Shown here: piece after piece, positions 29,613 to 38,122 of the stretch
How positions within the stretch are numbered: the first letter of the stretch is position 1
How the letters are laid out: each line of letters begins with the position of its first letter
DNA from: an uncultured Pseudomonadales bacterium
GTDB lineage: Bacteria > Pseudomonadota > Gammaproteobacteria > Pseudomonadales > Porticoccaceae
Length of the DNA: 64,000 nt
Direction of reading: 5' to 3'
Assembly: GCA_943788895.1 (NCBI GenBank)
Contig: CALSRZ010000001.1
Span: 62,001 to 126,000, forward strand
Translations under genes and position numbers: made by a program
Notes under the pieces: model-generated
Database searches by the model: none
What the model was told of the DNA's origin: nothing
The model's input: the letters and a program-made list of their open reading frames with translations, nothing else

Positions 29613-29656
29613 TTTTATGACAGTCAGGTTTAGCTAATATGAAATTTTTATGTCAG
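29613..29656 (-). promoter_or_regulatory. PhoB-like half-sites before the PAP2-glycosyltransferase pair
   Basis: Read on the minus strand the units CTGACATAAAA (29656-29646), ATTTCATATTA (29645-29635), GCTAAACCTGA (29634-29624, no match) and CTGTCATAAAA (29623-29613) follow each other on an 11-base phase. The first two together match 15 of 18 positions of the E. coli Pho-box consensus. The site ends about 20 bases before the PAP2 ATG, so the first pair is the likelier activating box. No convincing -10 is seen. Confidence 0.6.
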
Positions 29657-29668
29657 TTAACCCTGTGA

Positions 29669-31393
29669 TTATTCGCCCAGGTATCGCTGTCGGCGACTTT
29701 CTTTAAGCTGCTCTATATCCACCACAATTAACCCGTCGATACAGAGAGCGAAATCGGGATCTATATTAAAAGCCACAAACTCAACACCACCGGGCTCGCA
29801 GAGTTCGCTGTACTGTTTATAGAGTGTTGGAACACTCAGGTTCATTGCCGTCAATCGCTCCTTAAGCAGAGTGAATTCACTTTGGTAATCCTGGCCTGGG
29901 AACAGCTTGTTAAGCTCTTCTGTGCGCTGTGGAGTGATAATGTAGGGCAGCCGCGGGACTGCGTAACAATCTGTTGGCGGAAAGTGGGTGCTGTAAAAGT
30001 GCACCAGCATTTCCATCGCCTGGGGAGGGAAGCTGTTCGATAGGGTAACCGGACCAAACAGATACCTGTATTCAGGGTTTGCACGCAGGAAGGCACCAAT
30101 GCCATACCATAGATAGTCCAGACTTCTGCGACCCCAGTACCTGGGCTGGACAAAACTGCGGCCAAGTTCAATGCCCTGCTGCAGCTTCTTCTGCATTGCC
30201 GGTTGCAGATCGAACAGGGTTGAGCTGTAGAGCTGCGATGCGTGGCTGGCAAGATCAATTTGATCCGTGGGGTGGAATCTGTAGGCCCCGGCAATCTCCA
30301 GTTCATCCTCATCCCAGAGAATCAGCTGGTGATAGTGATAGTCATAGATATCGTTATCGCGGCGCAGACCTGTACCCTCACCGACAGCGCGAAAGGCAAT
30401 CTCTCGCAATCGACCAATTTCCCGCATAATGCAGCAGTCCGCATTCTCGTTACTGCTGCCCTGATAGAGGTAGATATGTTTATTATCTTTGGTCATGCCC
30501 AATAACTGGCAGTTGCGAATATCCCGGCGCAGGCCGGCTCGGTTTTCCGGGGTGGCAATGGCAGAGCTGGTTGGCAGAATACCTTTCCTGTCTTTACCAA
30601 TAGCGTAGAGATGACGACGGAACAGACTGCTCTGTTCATTGATCGATAGGGGTAGTTTGGAATAGTCCTGATAGCTGATTGGATTGCCGATTCGGATATC
30701 CACACAGTTGTGGTTTTGTTTGAACATCTCACGCACCAGCCAGATGGTTGACAGAGGTCGTGCCAATAGCGATAGGGCGTAGAAAAACATGGAATTTCGG
30801 GCGTTGATAAATAGCGGGATAATCGGCGACCCGGTTTTGCTGGCAAAGCGCAAAAAGCCATTGCGCCAGCGGGTGTCGCGAATACCTTTTGCCCCCAGTC
30901 TCGATACCTCTCCCGCCGGAAAGATAATCAGTGCGCCCTCTTTCTGCAGGTGGTCAGTGATGGCGTGCAGGGAATCCCTGGCGGTTTTGCCGTTCATATT
31001 GTCCACCGGCAACAGCACTGGTTGCAGGGGTTTGATTGCCATCAGCAGATCATTGGCCACAACCCGGACATCCGGGCGTACCTCGCGCATTAGCTTTAAC
31101 AGTGCCAAGCCATCCAGTGAGCCGATAGGGTGGTTGGCGACAATAACCACACGCCCCTGGCGGGGAATTTTCTCGCGCTCTGTTTCACGCACAGTGAATG
31201 AGAAGTCAAAGAACTCGAGAACCTGCTCGGCAAATTCAAAGCCCTTTAAGTGGGGGTATTGGGACTCAAAATATTTGAACTGCCGTTCGTTGAACAGCAG
31301 TCTTAACAGCTGGGTCAGCCGTTTGTAGAGACGCGGTCGCTGTGCGCAAAAATTCGGGTAGTTGTCGAGAAGAAATGAATCAACGTCAAGCAT
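29669..31393 (-). CDS. olsF: Bifunctional OlsF-type acyltransferase (ornithine-lipid synthase candidate)
   Basis: Two-domain protein of 574 residues. The N-terminal half is a lysophospholipid (PlsC-like) acyltransferase with VIVANHPIGSLDG (His near residue 88), VLLPVDN and IIFPAGEVSR. The C-terminal half resembles the OlsB/GNAT N-acyltransferase (EIAGAYRFHP, FVQPRYWGRRSLDYLWYGIG, YLFGPVTLSN). This order is that of Serratia OlsF, which makes ornithine lipid alone. It is first in a minus-strand run with PAP2 and glycosyltransferase genes and is preceded by a PhoB-like array. Ornithine lipid as product is inference from family and context. Confidence 0.78.
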   Translation of the reverse strand: MLDVDSFLLDNYPNFCAQRPRLYKRLTQLLRLLFNERQFKYFESQYPHLKGFEFAEQVLEFFDFSFTVRETEREKIPRQGRVVIVANHPIGSLDGLALLKLMREVRPDVRVVANDLLMAIKPLQPVLLPVDNMNGKTARDSLHAITDHLQKEGALIIFPAGEVSRLGAKGIRDTRWRNGFLRFASKTGSPIIPLFINARNSMFFYALSLLARPLSTIWLVREMFKQNHNCVDIRIGNPISYQDYSKLPLSINEQSSLFRRHLYAIGKDRKGILPTSSAIATPENRAGLRRDIRNCQLLGMTKDNKHIYLYQGSSNENADCCIMREIGRLREIAFRAVGEGTGLRRDNDIYDYHYHQLILWDEDELEIAGAYRFHPTDQIDLASHASQLYSSTLFDLQPAMQKKLQQGIELGRSFVQPRYWGRRSLDYLWYGIGAFLRANPEYRYLFGPVTLSNSFPPQAMEMLVHFYSTHFPPTDCYAVPRLPYIITPQRTEELNKLFPGQDYQSEFTLLKERLTAMNLSVPTLYKQYSELCEPGGVEFVAFNIDPDFALCIDGLIVVDIEQLKESRRQRYLGE

Positions 31394-31438
31394 ACGGAAT
31401 TGGCCATATTTTTGTAATTTGTTGCCATTGTGCTAAAC

Positions 31439-31482
31439 AAATATGACTCTTTTCTGACCGCTGGATGACGTTGTTGTGTCAG
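31439..31482 (-). promoter_or_regulatory. PhoB-like array before olsF
   Basis: Four 11-base units stand head to tail on the minus strand: CTGACACAACA, ACGTCATCCAG, CGGTCAGAAAA, GAGTCATATTT. Each has GTCA or GACA at the same place, matching 4-5 of the six TGTCAT positions. Two consecutive Pho boxes of 13/18 and 14/18 matches to the E. coli consensus result. A possible -10 CACAAT follows, and olsF starts 46 bases from the array. Confidence 0.68.
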
Positions 31483-31492
31483 ATTTTTGTCG

Positions 31493-31606
31493 CTAGTCGG
31501 AATTTTCTTCTGTGTTCTTTTTATTGCGCTTGCGATCGTAGAGGTAGTAGGCGAGTAAAACTGATCCCCAGCCAAAAAAGGTGATCAAAAATTCATTTAA
31601 AGACAT
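31493..31606 (-). CDS. Putative 37-residue membrane protein
   Basis: A short open frame from ATG at 31606 reads MSLNEFLITFFGWGSVLLAY then YLYDRKRNKKNTEENSD. It has one hydrophobic helix followed by a basic-acidic tail, a layout common in small inner-membrane proteins. A weak GGGAA lies upstream. It precedes olsF on the same strand, with the PhoB-like array between. I do not recognise the family; no function is proposed. Confidence 0.5.
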   Translation of the reverse strand: MSLNEFLITFFGWGSVLLAYYLYDRKRNKKNTEENSD

Positions 31607-31797
31607 TATCTGTTCCCGAAGTTATCTGTGAAATTTATACCGGCAAGAATAGCAACTGTCCGCTTTATAGTGAATGGCAAAAGCAAAGATAATAAAAAAT
31701 AGATAATCTGCCATAGGAAGCTATTACAATGCCCCATTAACTCCTCGGCGCTAGTTCCTGGAGATATTTATCTGGAAGTTTTTAAAAGGCAGTCAGT

Positions 31798-32595
31798 ATG
31801 TTTGCAGGAAAAATTATCGCTGGATTAATTGGCTTTTCGGCATTGGGGCCACTCGGATTGTTAATCGGGCTCTATGTAGGTCACCAGTTTGATAAAGGGC
31901 TGGGCGGGTTACGTCCCATGTCGGCGCAGCAGCAGGAAGAGGTTCGCGACTCCTACTTTCGAACTGTCTTTAGTTTGTTTGGCAATCTGGCCAAGGCCGA
32001 TGGCCGAATATCAGCGGAAGAGATAGCGCTTGCTGAAGCGCTGATGGGCAAAATGGGTTTAAGCAGTGTCCATCGTAAAGAGGCCATCGAACTATTTAAG
32101 CGCGGTGCCAAGGGTGATTTTTCTGTGGACGACACCCTGCATGCCTTTATGGCTATCTGTGGTCGTCATAACAATCTGAAAAGATCGCTGCTCAATGATT
32201 TGATCTCTCTAGCCATTGCCGATGGCGAGCTGCATCAGGCAGAGCAGGATCTGCTGCGGACCATAGCCAGTCGATTGGGTTTCTCCGCTGCACTCTTTGA
32301 TCAATTTATAGCGATGATCAAGGCCCAGTCCCAATTTAAGGATTCCACTTCTGGAGGTGGCGGCTATAGAGCTCAGACTTCAGCCACTCAGCTCAGTGCT
32401 GCCTACACAGCACTCGGCGTTGAGCAGTCCAGTTCGGATAGTCAGATTAAACGCGCCTACCGAAAATTGATCAGTGAGAATCACCCGGACAAGCTGATTG
32501 GGCAGGGCATGCCGGAGGATATGGTCAAGCTGGCGACAGAGCGCACTCAAGAGATTCAAACCGCCTACGATTTGATTGTTACTAGCCGAAAATAA
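31798..32595 (+). CDS. djlA: Membrane-anchored DnaJ-like co-chaperone DjlA
   Basis: Type III DnaJ of 265 residues. A glycine-rich N-terminal membrane segment (IIAGLIGFSALGPLGLLIGL) is followed by a TerB-like helical domain (LFGNLAKADGRISAEEIALAE, LAIADGELHQAEQDLLRTIA) and a C-terminal J domain (YTALGVEQSSSDSQIKRAYRKL) with HPD in ENHPDKLIG. Matches E. coli DjlA (271 residues), a partner of DnaK, whose gene is at 45 kb. It lies between the accessory island and the tRNA-fMet promoter. Confidence 0.9.
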   Translation: MFAGKIIAGLIGFSALGPLGLLIGLYVGHQFDKGLGGLRPMSAQQQEEVRDSYFRTVFSLFGNLAKADGRISAEEIALAEALMGKMGLSSVHRKEAIELFKRGAKGDFSVDDTLHAFMAICGRHNNLKRSLLNDLISLAIADGELHQAEQDLLRTIASRLGFSAALFDQFIAMIKAQSQFKDSTSGGGGYRAQTSATQLSAAYTALGVEQSSSDSQIKRAYRKLISENHPDKLIGQGMPEDMVKLATERTQEIQTAYDLIVTSRK

Positions 32596-32620
32596 AAGTG
32601 TCCTGATTGTCCGAGTTATG

Positions 32621-32649
32621 TTGACCTAGGGGTGCCCTCTACCTATAAT
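32621..32649 (+). promoter_or_regulatory. Strong sigma-70 promoter of tRNA-fMet / rimP-nusA-infB
   Basis: TTGACC (-35, 32621-32626), a 17-base spacer and a perfect TATAAT (-10, 32644-32649) are followed by a GC-rich GCGCGTCC discriminator. The latter is typical of stable-RNA promoters under stringent control. It drives the tRNA and probably the translation-factor operon behind it. Confidence 0.88.
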
Positions 32650-32697
32650 GCGCGTCCTCTCAAGGGAGGGCGGTTTAAAGATTAACCGTTGTGTCGG

Positions 32698-32774
<77 letters not shown>

Positions 32775-32840
32775 ATTTTATATTGGTGGTTTAAAAGAAG
32801 TAGCCCGATGCGGGCTCGCGTTTTACCTTGTAGGCGCAGC

Positions 32841-32884
32841 CGCACGAAGGACGTTGGTTCAAATCCAGCTCCCGCTACCAATTT
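32841..32884 (+). repeat. Duplicated 3' end of tRNA-fMet
   Basis: From CGAAGG (32845) to ATTT (32884) the sequence repeats 32739-32778 with one difference (GGACG for GGTCG). The whole T-arm and acceptor 3' strand with CCA and the next four bases are copied 106 bases downstream. The sequence before it does not form the rest of a tRNA. It is a tRNA fragment of the kind left by a lost duplicate or by an integrase attachment site. Confidence 0.85.
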
Positions 32885-33047
32885 CTACTTTGTAGAATAA
32901 ACCGATACAAAGATGCTTTTGTAAGATTTAGTTTGTTTGACTATGCTTGCACTAGCGCAGTGGAGAATGGAGTCTCGCTGTCATAGTTACAACAATAGCT
33001 GTGTCAGTTCCACTACAAATTCGCGTCGGGTCCGGCGCAAATCGAGG

Positions 33048-33107
33048 AGCCCCATTTTGGGGCTTTTCTTTAGATGTTAATAAATGGGCCTCTGGCCCAT
33101 TTTTTGT
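33048..33107 (+). terminator. Two tandem hairpins in the rimP-nusA leader
   Basis: AGCCCC/GGGGCT (33048-33053, 33059-33064) followed by TTTC, and ATGGGCC/GGCCCAT (33084-33090, 33094-33100) followed by TTTTTG. Both precede the rimP start by less than 80 bases. In E. coli the metY-rimP leader also has terminators that NusA uses for autoregulation; the same role here is inference. Confidence 0.8.
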
Positions 33108-33123
33108 TTGTCAGGAGATGCCA

Positions 33124-33579
33124 ATGGCTGCGGCCGACAGCAAATTGCGCGAGTTACTGCAGCCGGTAGTTGAGGCATTGGGATGTGAGCTCTGGGGTTT
33201 AGAGTTGCAGTCCGGCGGTAAACGCAAATTATTGCGAATTTATATAGATAAAGAAGACGGTATAGGCGTCGAGGATTGCGAGCGTGTCAGCAGACAGTCA
33301 AGCAGTATTCTCGATGTTGAAGATGCCATTAACGGTGAGTATGTTTTAGAAGTCTCGTCACCTGGTATGGATCGACCTCTCTACGAGCTCGCTCACTACG
33401 AGAAGTTTAAAGGTGAAAATATCACGCTTAAATTGCGTTTTCCCTACGATGGGCAGCGCAATTTTAAAGGTCGCCTGGCAGGTATTGATGGCGATGAAAT
33501 TGTTTTGGTGGTTGCGGATACTGAGTATCTGTTTCCGATTGAAGGAATCGATAGGGCCAATGTGGTGCCGAGATTCTGA
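33124..33579 (+). CDS. rimP: Ribosome maturation factor RimP
   Basis: Assembly factor for the 30S subunit, 151 residues. The segments LLQPVVEALGCELWGLEL, LLRIYIDKEDGIGVEDCERVS and EYVLEVSSPGMDRPL are characteristic. The ATG at 33124 is six bases after AGGAG; the ATG at 33118 is too close, and the open frame further upstream runs through the leader hairpins. It is 19 bases before nusA, in the conserved operon. Confidence 0.95.
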   Translation: MAAADSKLRELLQPVVEALGCELWGLELQSGGKRKLLRIYIDKEDGIGVEDCERVSRQSSSILDVEDAINGEYVLEVSSPGMDRPLYELAHYEKFKGENITLKLRFPYDGQRNFKGRLAGIDGDEIVLVVADTEYLFPIEGIDRANVVPRF

Positions 33580-33598
33580 AGCATGTGAGGTTTGAACA

Positions 33599-35092
33599 AT
33601 GAGTAAAGAAATTTTAATGGTTGCTGAAGCCGTATCCAATGAAAAGGGTGTGGATCCAGAAATCATCTTTCAAGCGATTGAGCAGGCATTGGCGACAGCG
33701 ACGAAAAAGCGCTATGAAGAAGGTGCCAATATTCGTGTGGTAATCGACCGCGAAACCGGTGATTACGATTCATACCGTTTCTGGGATGTTGTCGCTGACG
33801 ACGAGATGGCCGAGTTAGGTACTCAGTTCACCACCGAGGAAGCTCATGAGAAAGATCCTACATTAGCCGTTGGCGATACCTACGAAGAGACTGTAGAGAA
33901 TATTGCCTTTGGTCGAATTGCTGCTCAGACTGCCAAGCAGGTTATTGTTCAAAAGGTAAGAGACGCAGAGCGCGAGCTGATTGTTAACCGCTTCCGTCAC
34001 CGCATCGGTGAAATGTTGAACGGTACAGTTAAGAAAGTCACCCGCGACCATATTATTGTCGACTTTGGTGAGAATGCTGAAGGCCTGCTGCCCCGCGAAG
34101 AGCTTGTGGGTAGAGAGATCTTCCGTATCAATGATCGCACTCGCGTTATTTTAACCAGCATCCGTGAAGAGACCCGCGGACCGCAGCTGTTTATCTCTCG
34201 CGCAGCGCCAGAAATGCTCGTTCAGCTGTTCCAGATCGAAGTACCGGAAATCTCTGAAGGCATTATCGAAATTAAAGGTGCGGCTCGCGATCCCGGCCAG
34301 CGCGCCAAGATTGCAGTCAAGAGCAAAGATGCTCGTATCGATCCAGTAGGTGCCTGTGTGGGTATGCGCGGTGCGCGTGTTCAGGCAGTGTCTAACGACC
34401 TGGATGATGAGCGTATTGATATTATCCTCTGGGATGATAACCCGGCCCAGCTGGTGATCAACGCCATGGCACCGGCAGAAGTAGAGTCGATTGTTGTCGA
34501 TGAAGATAGCCACTCTATGGATGTTGCAGTCAACGAAGAAAACCTCGCTCAGGCGATTGGTAAGGGCGGTCAAAATGTTCGCTTGGCTTCCGAGTTGACC
34601 GGTTGGACGATCAATGTGATGACTCTTGATGAAGCGAAAGAAAAGCAGCATGAAGAATCATCGAGCTTTATCGGCAGCCTGATGACGGCGCTGGATATTG
34701 AAGAAGATATTGCTATGGTATTGGTTGAAGAAGGTTTCACCAGTCTCGAAGAAGTTGCCTATGTGCCACTCGAAGAGATGAGCGAAATTGAAGGCTTCGA
34801 CGAAGATATCGCTGAAGAATTACGCGCTCGCGCCAAAGATGCCCTGTTGACTCAGGCATTGGCGAGTGAAGAGCAGTTGGCCAACGTTGCCCCAGCAGAA
34901 GATCTGCTGACAATGGACGGCATGAACGACGCTCTGGCAAATACTCTGGCAGGTAAGGGTATTGTCACCATGGAAGATTTGGCCGAGCAGGCCGTAGACG
35001 ATCTAATGGAAGTAGATGGAATGGATGAAGAGACCGCTGCGTCATTAATTATGACCGCGCGTGCACCATGGTTTGCGGACCAGGGTGAATAA
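33599..35092 (+). CDS. nusA: Transcription termination/antitermination factor NusA
   Basis: RNA-polymerase-binding elongation factor of 497 residues. N-terminal domain (MSKEILMVAEAVSNEKGVDPE), S1 domain (GTVKKVTRDHIIVDFG), two KH domains (DPVGACVGMRGARVQAV; NLAQAIGKGGQNVRLAS) and two C-terminal acidic repeats (EEGFTSLEEVAYVPLEEMSE; AGKGIVTMEDLAEQAVDDLM), the E. coli-type layout. The frame is intact and the gene is 28 bases before infB. Confidence 0.97.
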   Translation: MSKEILMVAEAVSNEKGVDPEIIFQAIEQALATATKKRYEEGANIRVVIDRETGDYDSYRFWDVVADDEMAELGTQFTTEEAHEKDPTLAVGDTYEETVENIAFGRIAAQTAKQVIVQKVRDAERELIVNRFRHRIGEMLNGTVKKVTRDHIIVDFGENAEGLLPREELVGREIFRINDRTRVILTSIREETRGPQLFISRAAPEMLVQLFQIEVPEISEGIIEIKGAARDPGQRAKIAVKSKDARIDPVGACVGMRGARVQAVSNDLDDERIDIILWDDNPAQLVINAMAPAEVESIVVDEDSHSMDVAVNEENLAQAIGKGGQNVRLASELTGWTINVMTLDEAKEKQHEESSSFIGSLMTALDIEEDIAMVLVEEGFTSLEEVAYVPLEEMSEIEGFDEDIAEELRARAKDALLTQALASEEQLANVAPAEDLLTMDGMNDALANTLAGKGIVTMEDLAEQAVDDLMEVDGMDEETAASLIMTARAPWFADQGE

Positions 35093-35120
35093 TTAATCGG
35101 GGTGTAATAGAGGACAACCG

Positions 35121-37698
35121 ATGGCTCAAGTTACAGTAAGTGAACTGGCAAAAACCGTAGGCGCATCTGTGGATCGTTTGCTTTTGCAAATGAAAGAAGC
35201 AGGCCTAAACCATACGACTGAAGATGCTGCGGTATCTGATGAAGAGAAGCAGACTCTGCTGGCCTATTTAAAAGGCCTGCACGGAGAGAGTGCTCGCGAG
35301 CCGAAAAAGATAACCTTGCGACGTAAAACGCTCAGCACACTAAAGTCTGGCAATCGCAAAACGGTTAATATCGAAGTTCGCAAAAAGCGCACTTACGTTA
35401 AGCGCAGCGACGAAGAAATCAAAGCTCAGGCTGAAGCAGAAGAGCAGGCACTTACCGAAGCGCCAACGCCTGAAGTGTCTTCATCGCCCGTTGATGATGT
35501 TGAATTAAAGCGTCAGGCGGCTACCGAAGCGCGCCGTAAAGCCGTGGAAGATTCTAAATCCAAGGTCGAGGAAGACGAGCAGAAGTTAGCTGAAAAAGCT
35601 GAAGAAGAAGCCCGCAAGGCTGCAGAAGCAGTTGCAGCAGCCCAGGCTGAAGAAGCTAAAAAGCTTTCCAAGCCCGCGCCTGCAGCACCAGCAGTAAAAC
35701 CTGCCGCTGAACCTGCCCACGAAAAAGGCCGTCGCCACGGCAAGCCCGCTGACGACGAAGACAAGGTTGGCAAAAAGGCTAAAAAGCCAGCTGGTAAAGG
35801 CGGTAAGAAAAAAGGTCGTATGGGTCTGCGGGATATGGACGACTCGTCGCGAAAAAGAACTCGCCTGAGTTCCGGCAATGCCGCACCGCTAAAAATGGAC
35901 AATAAGCACACCTTCCAAAAGCCAACTGAAAAGAAAGTGTTGGAAGTTCAGATTCCCGAAGAGCTCACCGTAGCCGATCTCGCGCAGCTAATGCTGACCA
36001 AGTCAGGCGTGGTTGTTAAGCAGCTGATGAAAATGGGTGTGATGGCTTCGATGAATGAAGTGATTGACCAGGAAACTGCTTTCTTAGTGGTTGAAGAGCT
36101 CGGGCATACGCCTGTAGCAGCCAGCACTGAAACCGTTGAAGACGAACTGGCCAAACAGTTTGAAGAGCTTAAGAGCGAAGGCGTTGAAGAAGCAAGAGCG
36201 CCGATTGTTACCGTTATGGGTCACGTTGACCACGGTAAGACCTCGCTGCTCGACTATATTAGAAAATCCCGTGTTGCCTCTGGCGAAGCCGGTGGTATTA
36301 CCCAGCATATTGGTGCCTACCACGTAGATACGCCAAAGGGCATGGTGACTTTCCTCGATACCCCAGGTCACGCAGCGTTTACCGCTATGCGTGCTCGCGG
36401 CGCACAGAGTACCGATGTGGTTATTCTGGTGGTAGCAGCAGACGATGGTGTTATGCCGCAGACTGAAGAAGCTGTTCAGCATGCTCGCGCAGCCGGCGTA
36501 CCTCTGGTTATCGCGATTAATAAAATGGATAAAGAAGGCGCCGATCCCGAGCGTGTTATCAATGAACTGGCCGCCAAAGATGTTATCCCTGAAGAGTGGG
36601 GCGGCGACACACAGTTTATTAAAGTATCGGCGCATACCGGTGACGGTATTGATGAGCTGCTCGAAGCTGTATTGCTTCAGTCAGAGCTGCTTGAGCTAAC
36701 CGCGCCAATCGATGTTCCGGCTCGTGGTGTGATTGTTGAGTCTCGTGTTGATAAGGGTCGTGGTGTTGTTGCCACTGCACTGGTTCAGCAGGGAACTCTG
36801 CGCAAAGGTGACTTTATGCTTGCCGGTGAGAGCGTTGGTAAGATTCGCGCCATGACCGATGAAGCGAAAAAGCCCGCTGCCGAAGCTGGCCCATCGATCC
36901 CTGTAGAGATACTGGGTCTCGATGAAGCGCCAAATGCCGGTGATGAGTTCTTTGTGGTTGCCGATGAGCGCAGAGGCCAAAGAGATTGCCGAAGTGCGTC
37001 AGACTAAAGCTCGTCAGGAGCGTATGTCACGACAGCAGGCCGCCAAGCTGGAAAATATGTTTACCGACATGGGTGCCGATCAGGTCAGCAAGCTCAACCT
37101 GATTGTTAAAACCGATGTTCGCGGTTCTCTGGAAGCGATTAATTCAGCGCTTCACGATTTTGCTACCGATGAAGTTGCGGTGGATATTGTTGCCTCTGGT
37201 GTTGGTGGTATCACTGAGTCTGATGTCAATCTGGCACTGACCACTGGCGCAATTGTACTTGGCTTTAATGTGCGTGCCGGCGGTACAGCTCGTGCATTGG
37301 CTGAGAAAGAACAGATTGAAGTGCGTTACTACAGCGTTATCTACAACCTTCTCGATGAAGTGAAGCAGGCCCTCTCGGGTATGCTGGCACCTGAAACTCC
37401 GGAAGAGATTGTTGGTATCGCCGAAGTTCGCGATGTATTCCGCTCACCCAAGTTTGGCGCTATCGCCGGCTGTATGGTCACTGAAGGTGTTGTCTATCGC
37501 AACAAACCTATCCGTGTTCTGCGCGACGATATTGTTATCTATCAGGGTGAACTGGAATCACTGCGTCGCTTTAAAGACGATGCCCAGGACGTTCGCAACG
37601 GAATGGAATGTGGTATCGGTGTTAAAGATTACAACGATGTTAAGCCTGGCGATCTGATTGAAGTCTATGATGTCACTCAGGTTAAGCGCTCGCTGTAA
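35121..37698 (+). CDS. infB: Translation initiation factor IF-2, frameshifted
   Basis: GTPase that brings fMet-tRNA to the 30S P-site; essential. The N-terminal IF2-N segment is followed by a long lysine/alanine/glutamate-rich linker, then the G domain ([44 protein letters not shown]) and the C-terminal IF2 domains ([38 protein letters not shown]). The frame breaks at about 36971-36973: gatgagcgcagaggcc has one extra base. Removing it joins VVADE to [18 protein letters not shown] and gives 858 residues. A living cell needs this gene, so a sequencing error is likely. Confidence 0.93.
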
Positions 37699-37721
37699 GC
37701 ACTCGGGACTAGAGAGCTACT

Positions 37722-38120
37722 ATGCCAAGAGAATTTACTCGCGCCGAACGCGTATCAGATGCAGTCCAACAGGAAGTTGCTGTACTGATACGCGACGAAG
37801 TGCGCGATCCCCGAGTGGGGATGGTCAATATCACCGACGTCGAAATCAGTCGCGATCTTGCCTACGGTAAAATCTTTGTCACCTTTGTTGAAGAGCGTGA
37901 GCAGCAGCAGATTGATGAAGGTATTGCCGCACTCAATGGCGCTTCCGGTTATCTGCGTAAATTATTGGCCGCCAGTATCAAGCTGCGCATAGTGCCAAAA
38001 TTGACCTTCTACTTTGATGAGAGTGGCCGTCGTGGTCAGCATCTCTCAGCACTGATTGACTTAGCTGTTTCTAAAGAGTCTGTTTCTAAAGAATCTCCCT
38101 CGGACAACGAGGAAAGCTAA
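37722..38120 (+). CDS. rbfA: 30S ribosome-binding factor RbfA
   Basis: KH-fold cold-shock assembly factor for the 16S 5' helix, 132 residues. The start REFTRAERVSDAVQQEVAVLIRDEVRDPRVG and the RIVPKLTFYFDES segment are diagnostic. The C-terminal tail carries a short serine/lysine repeat (VSKESVSKESPS). 23 bases after infB and two before truB. Confidence 0.95.
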   Translation: MPREFTRAERVSDAVQQEVAVLIRDEVRDPRVGMVNITDVEISRDLAYGKIFVTFVEEREQQQIDEGIAALNGASGYLRKLLAASIKLRIVPKLTFYFDESGRRGQHLSALIDLAVSKESVSKESPSDNEES

Positions 38121-38122
38121 GT

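Noticed and set aside
36084-36635. Antisense frame of 183 codons in infB
   Set aside because: Lies opposite the conserved G domain; Cys/His-rich composition without domain order.
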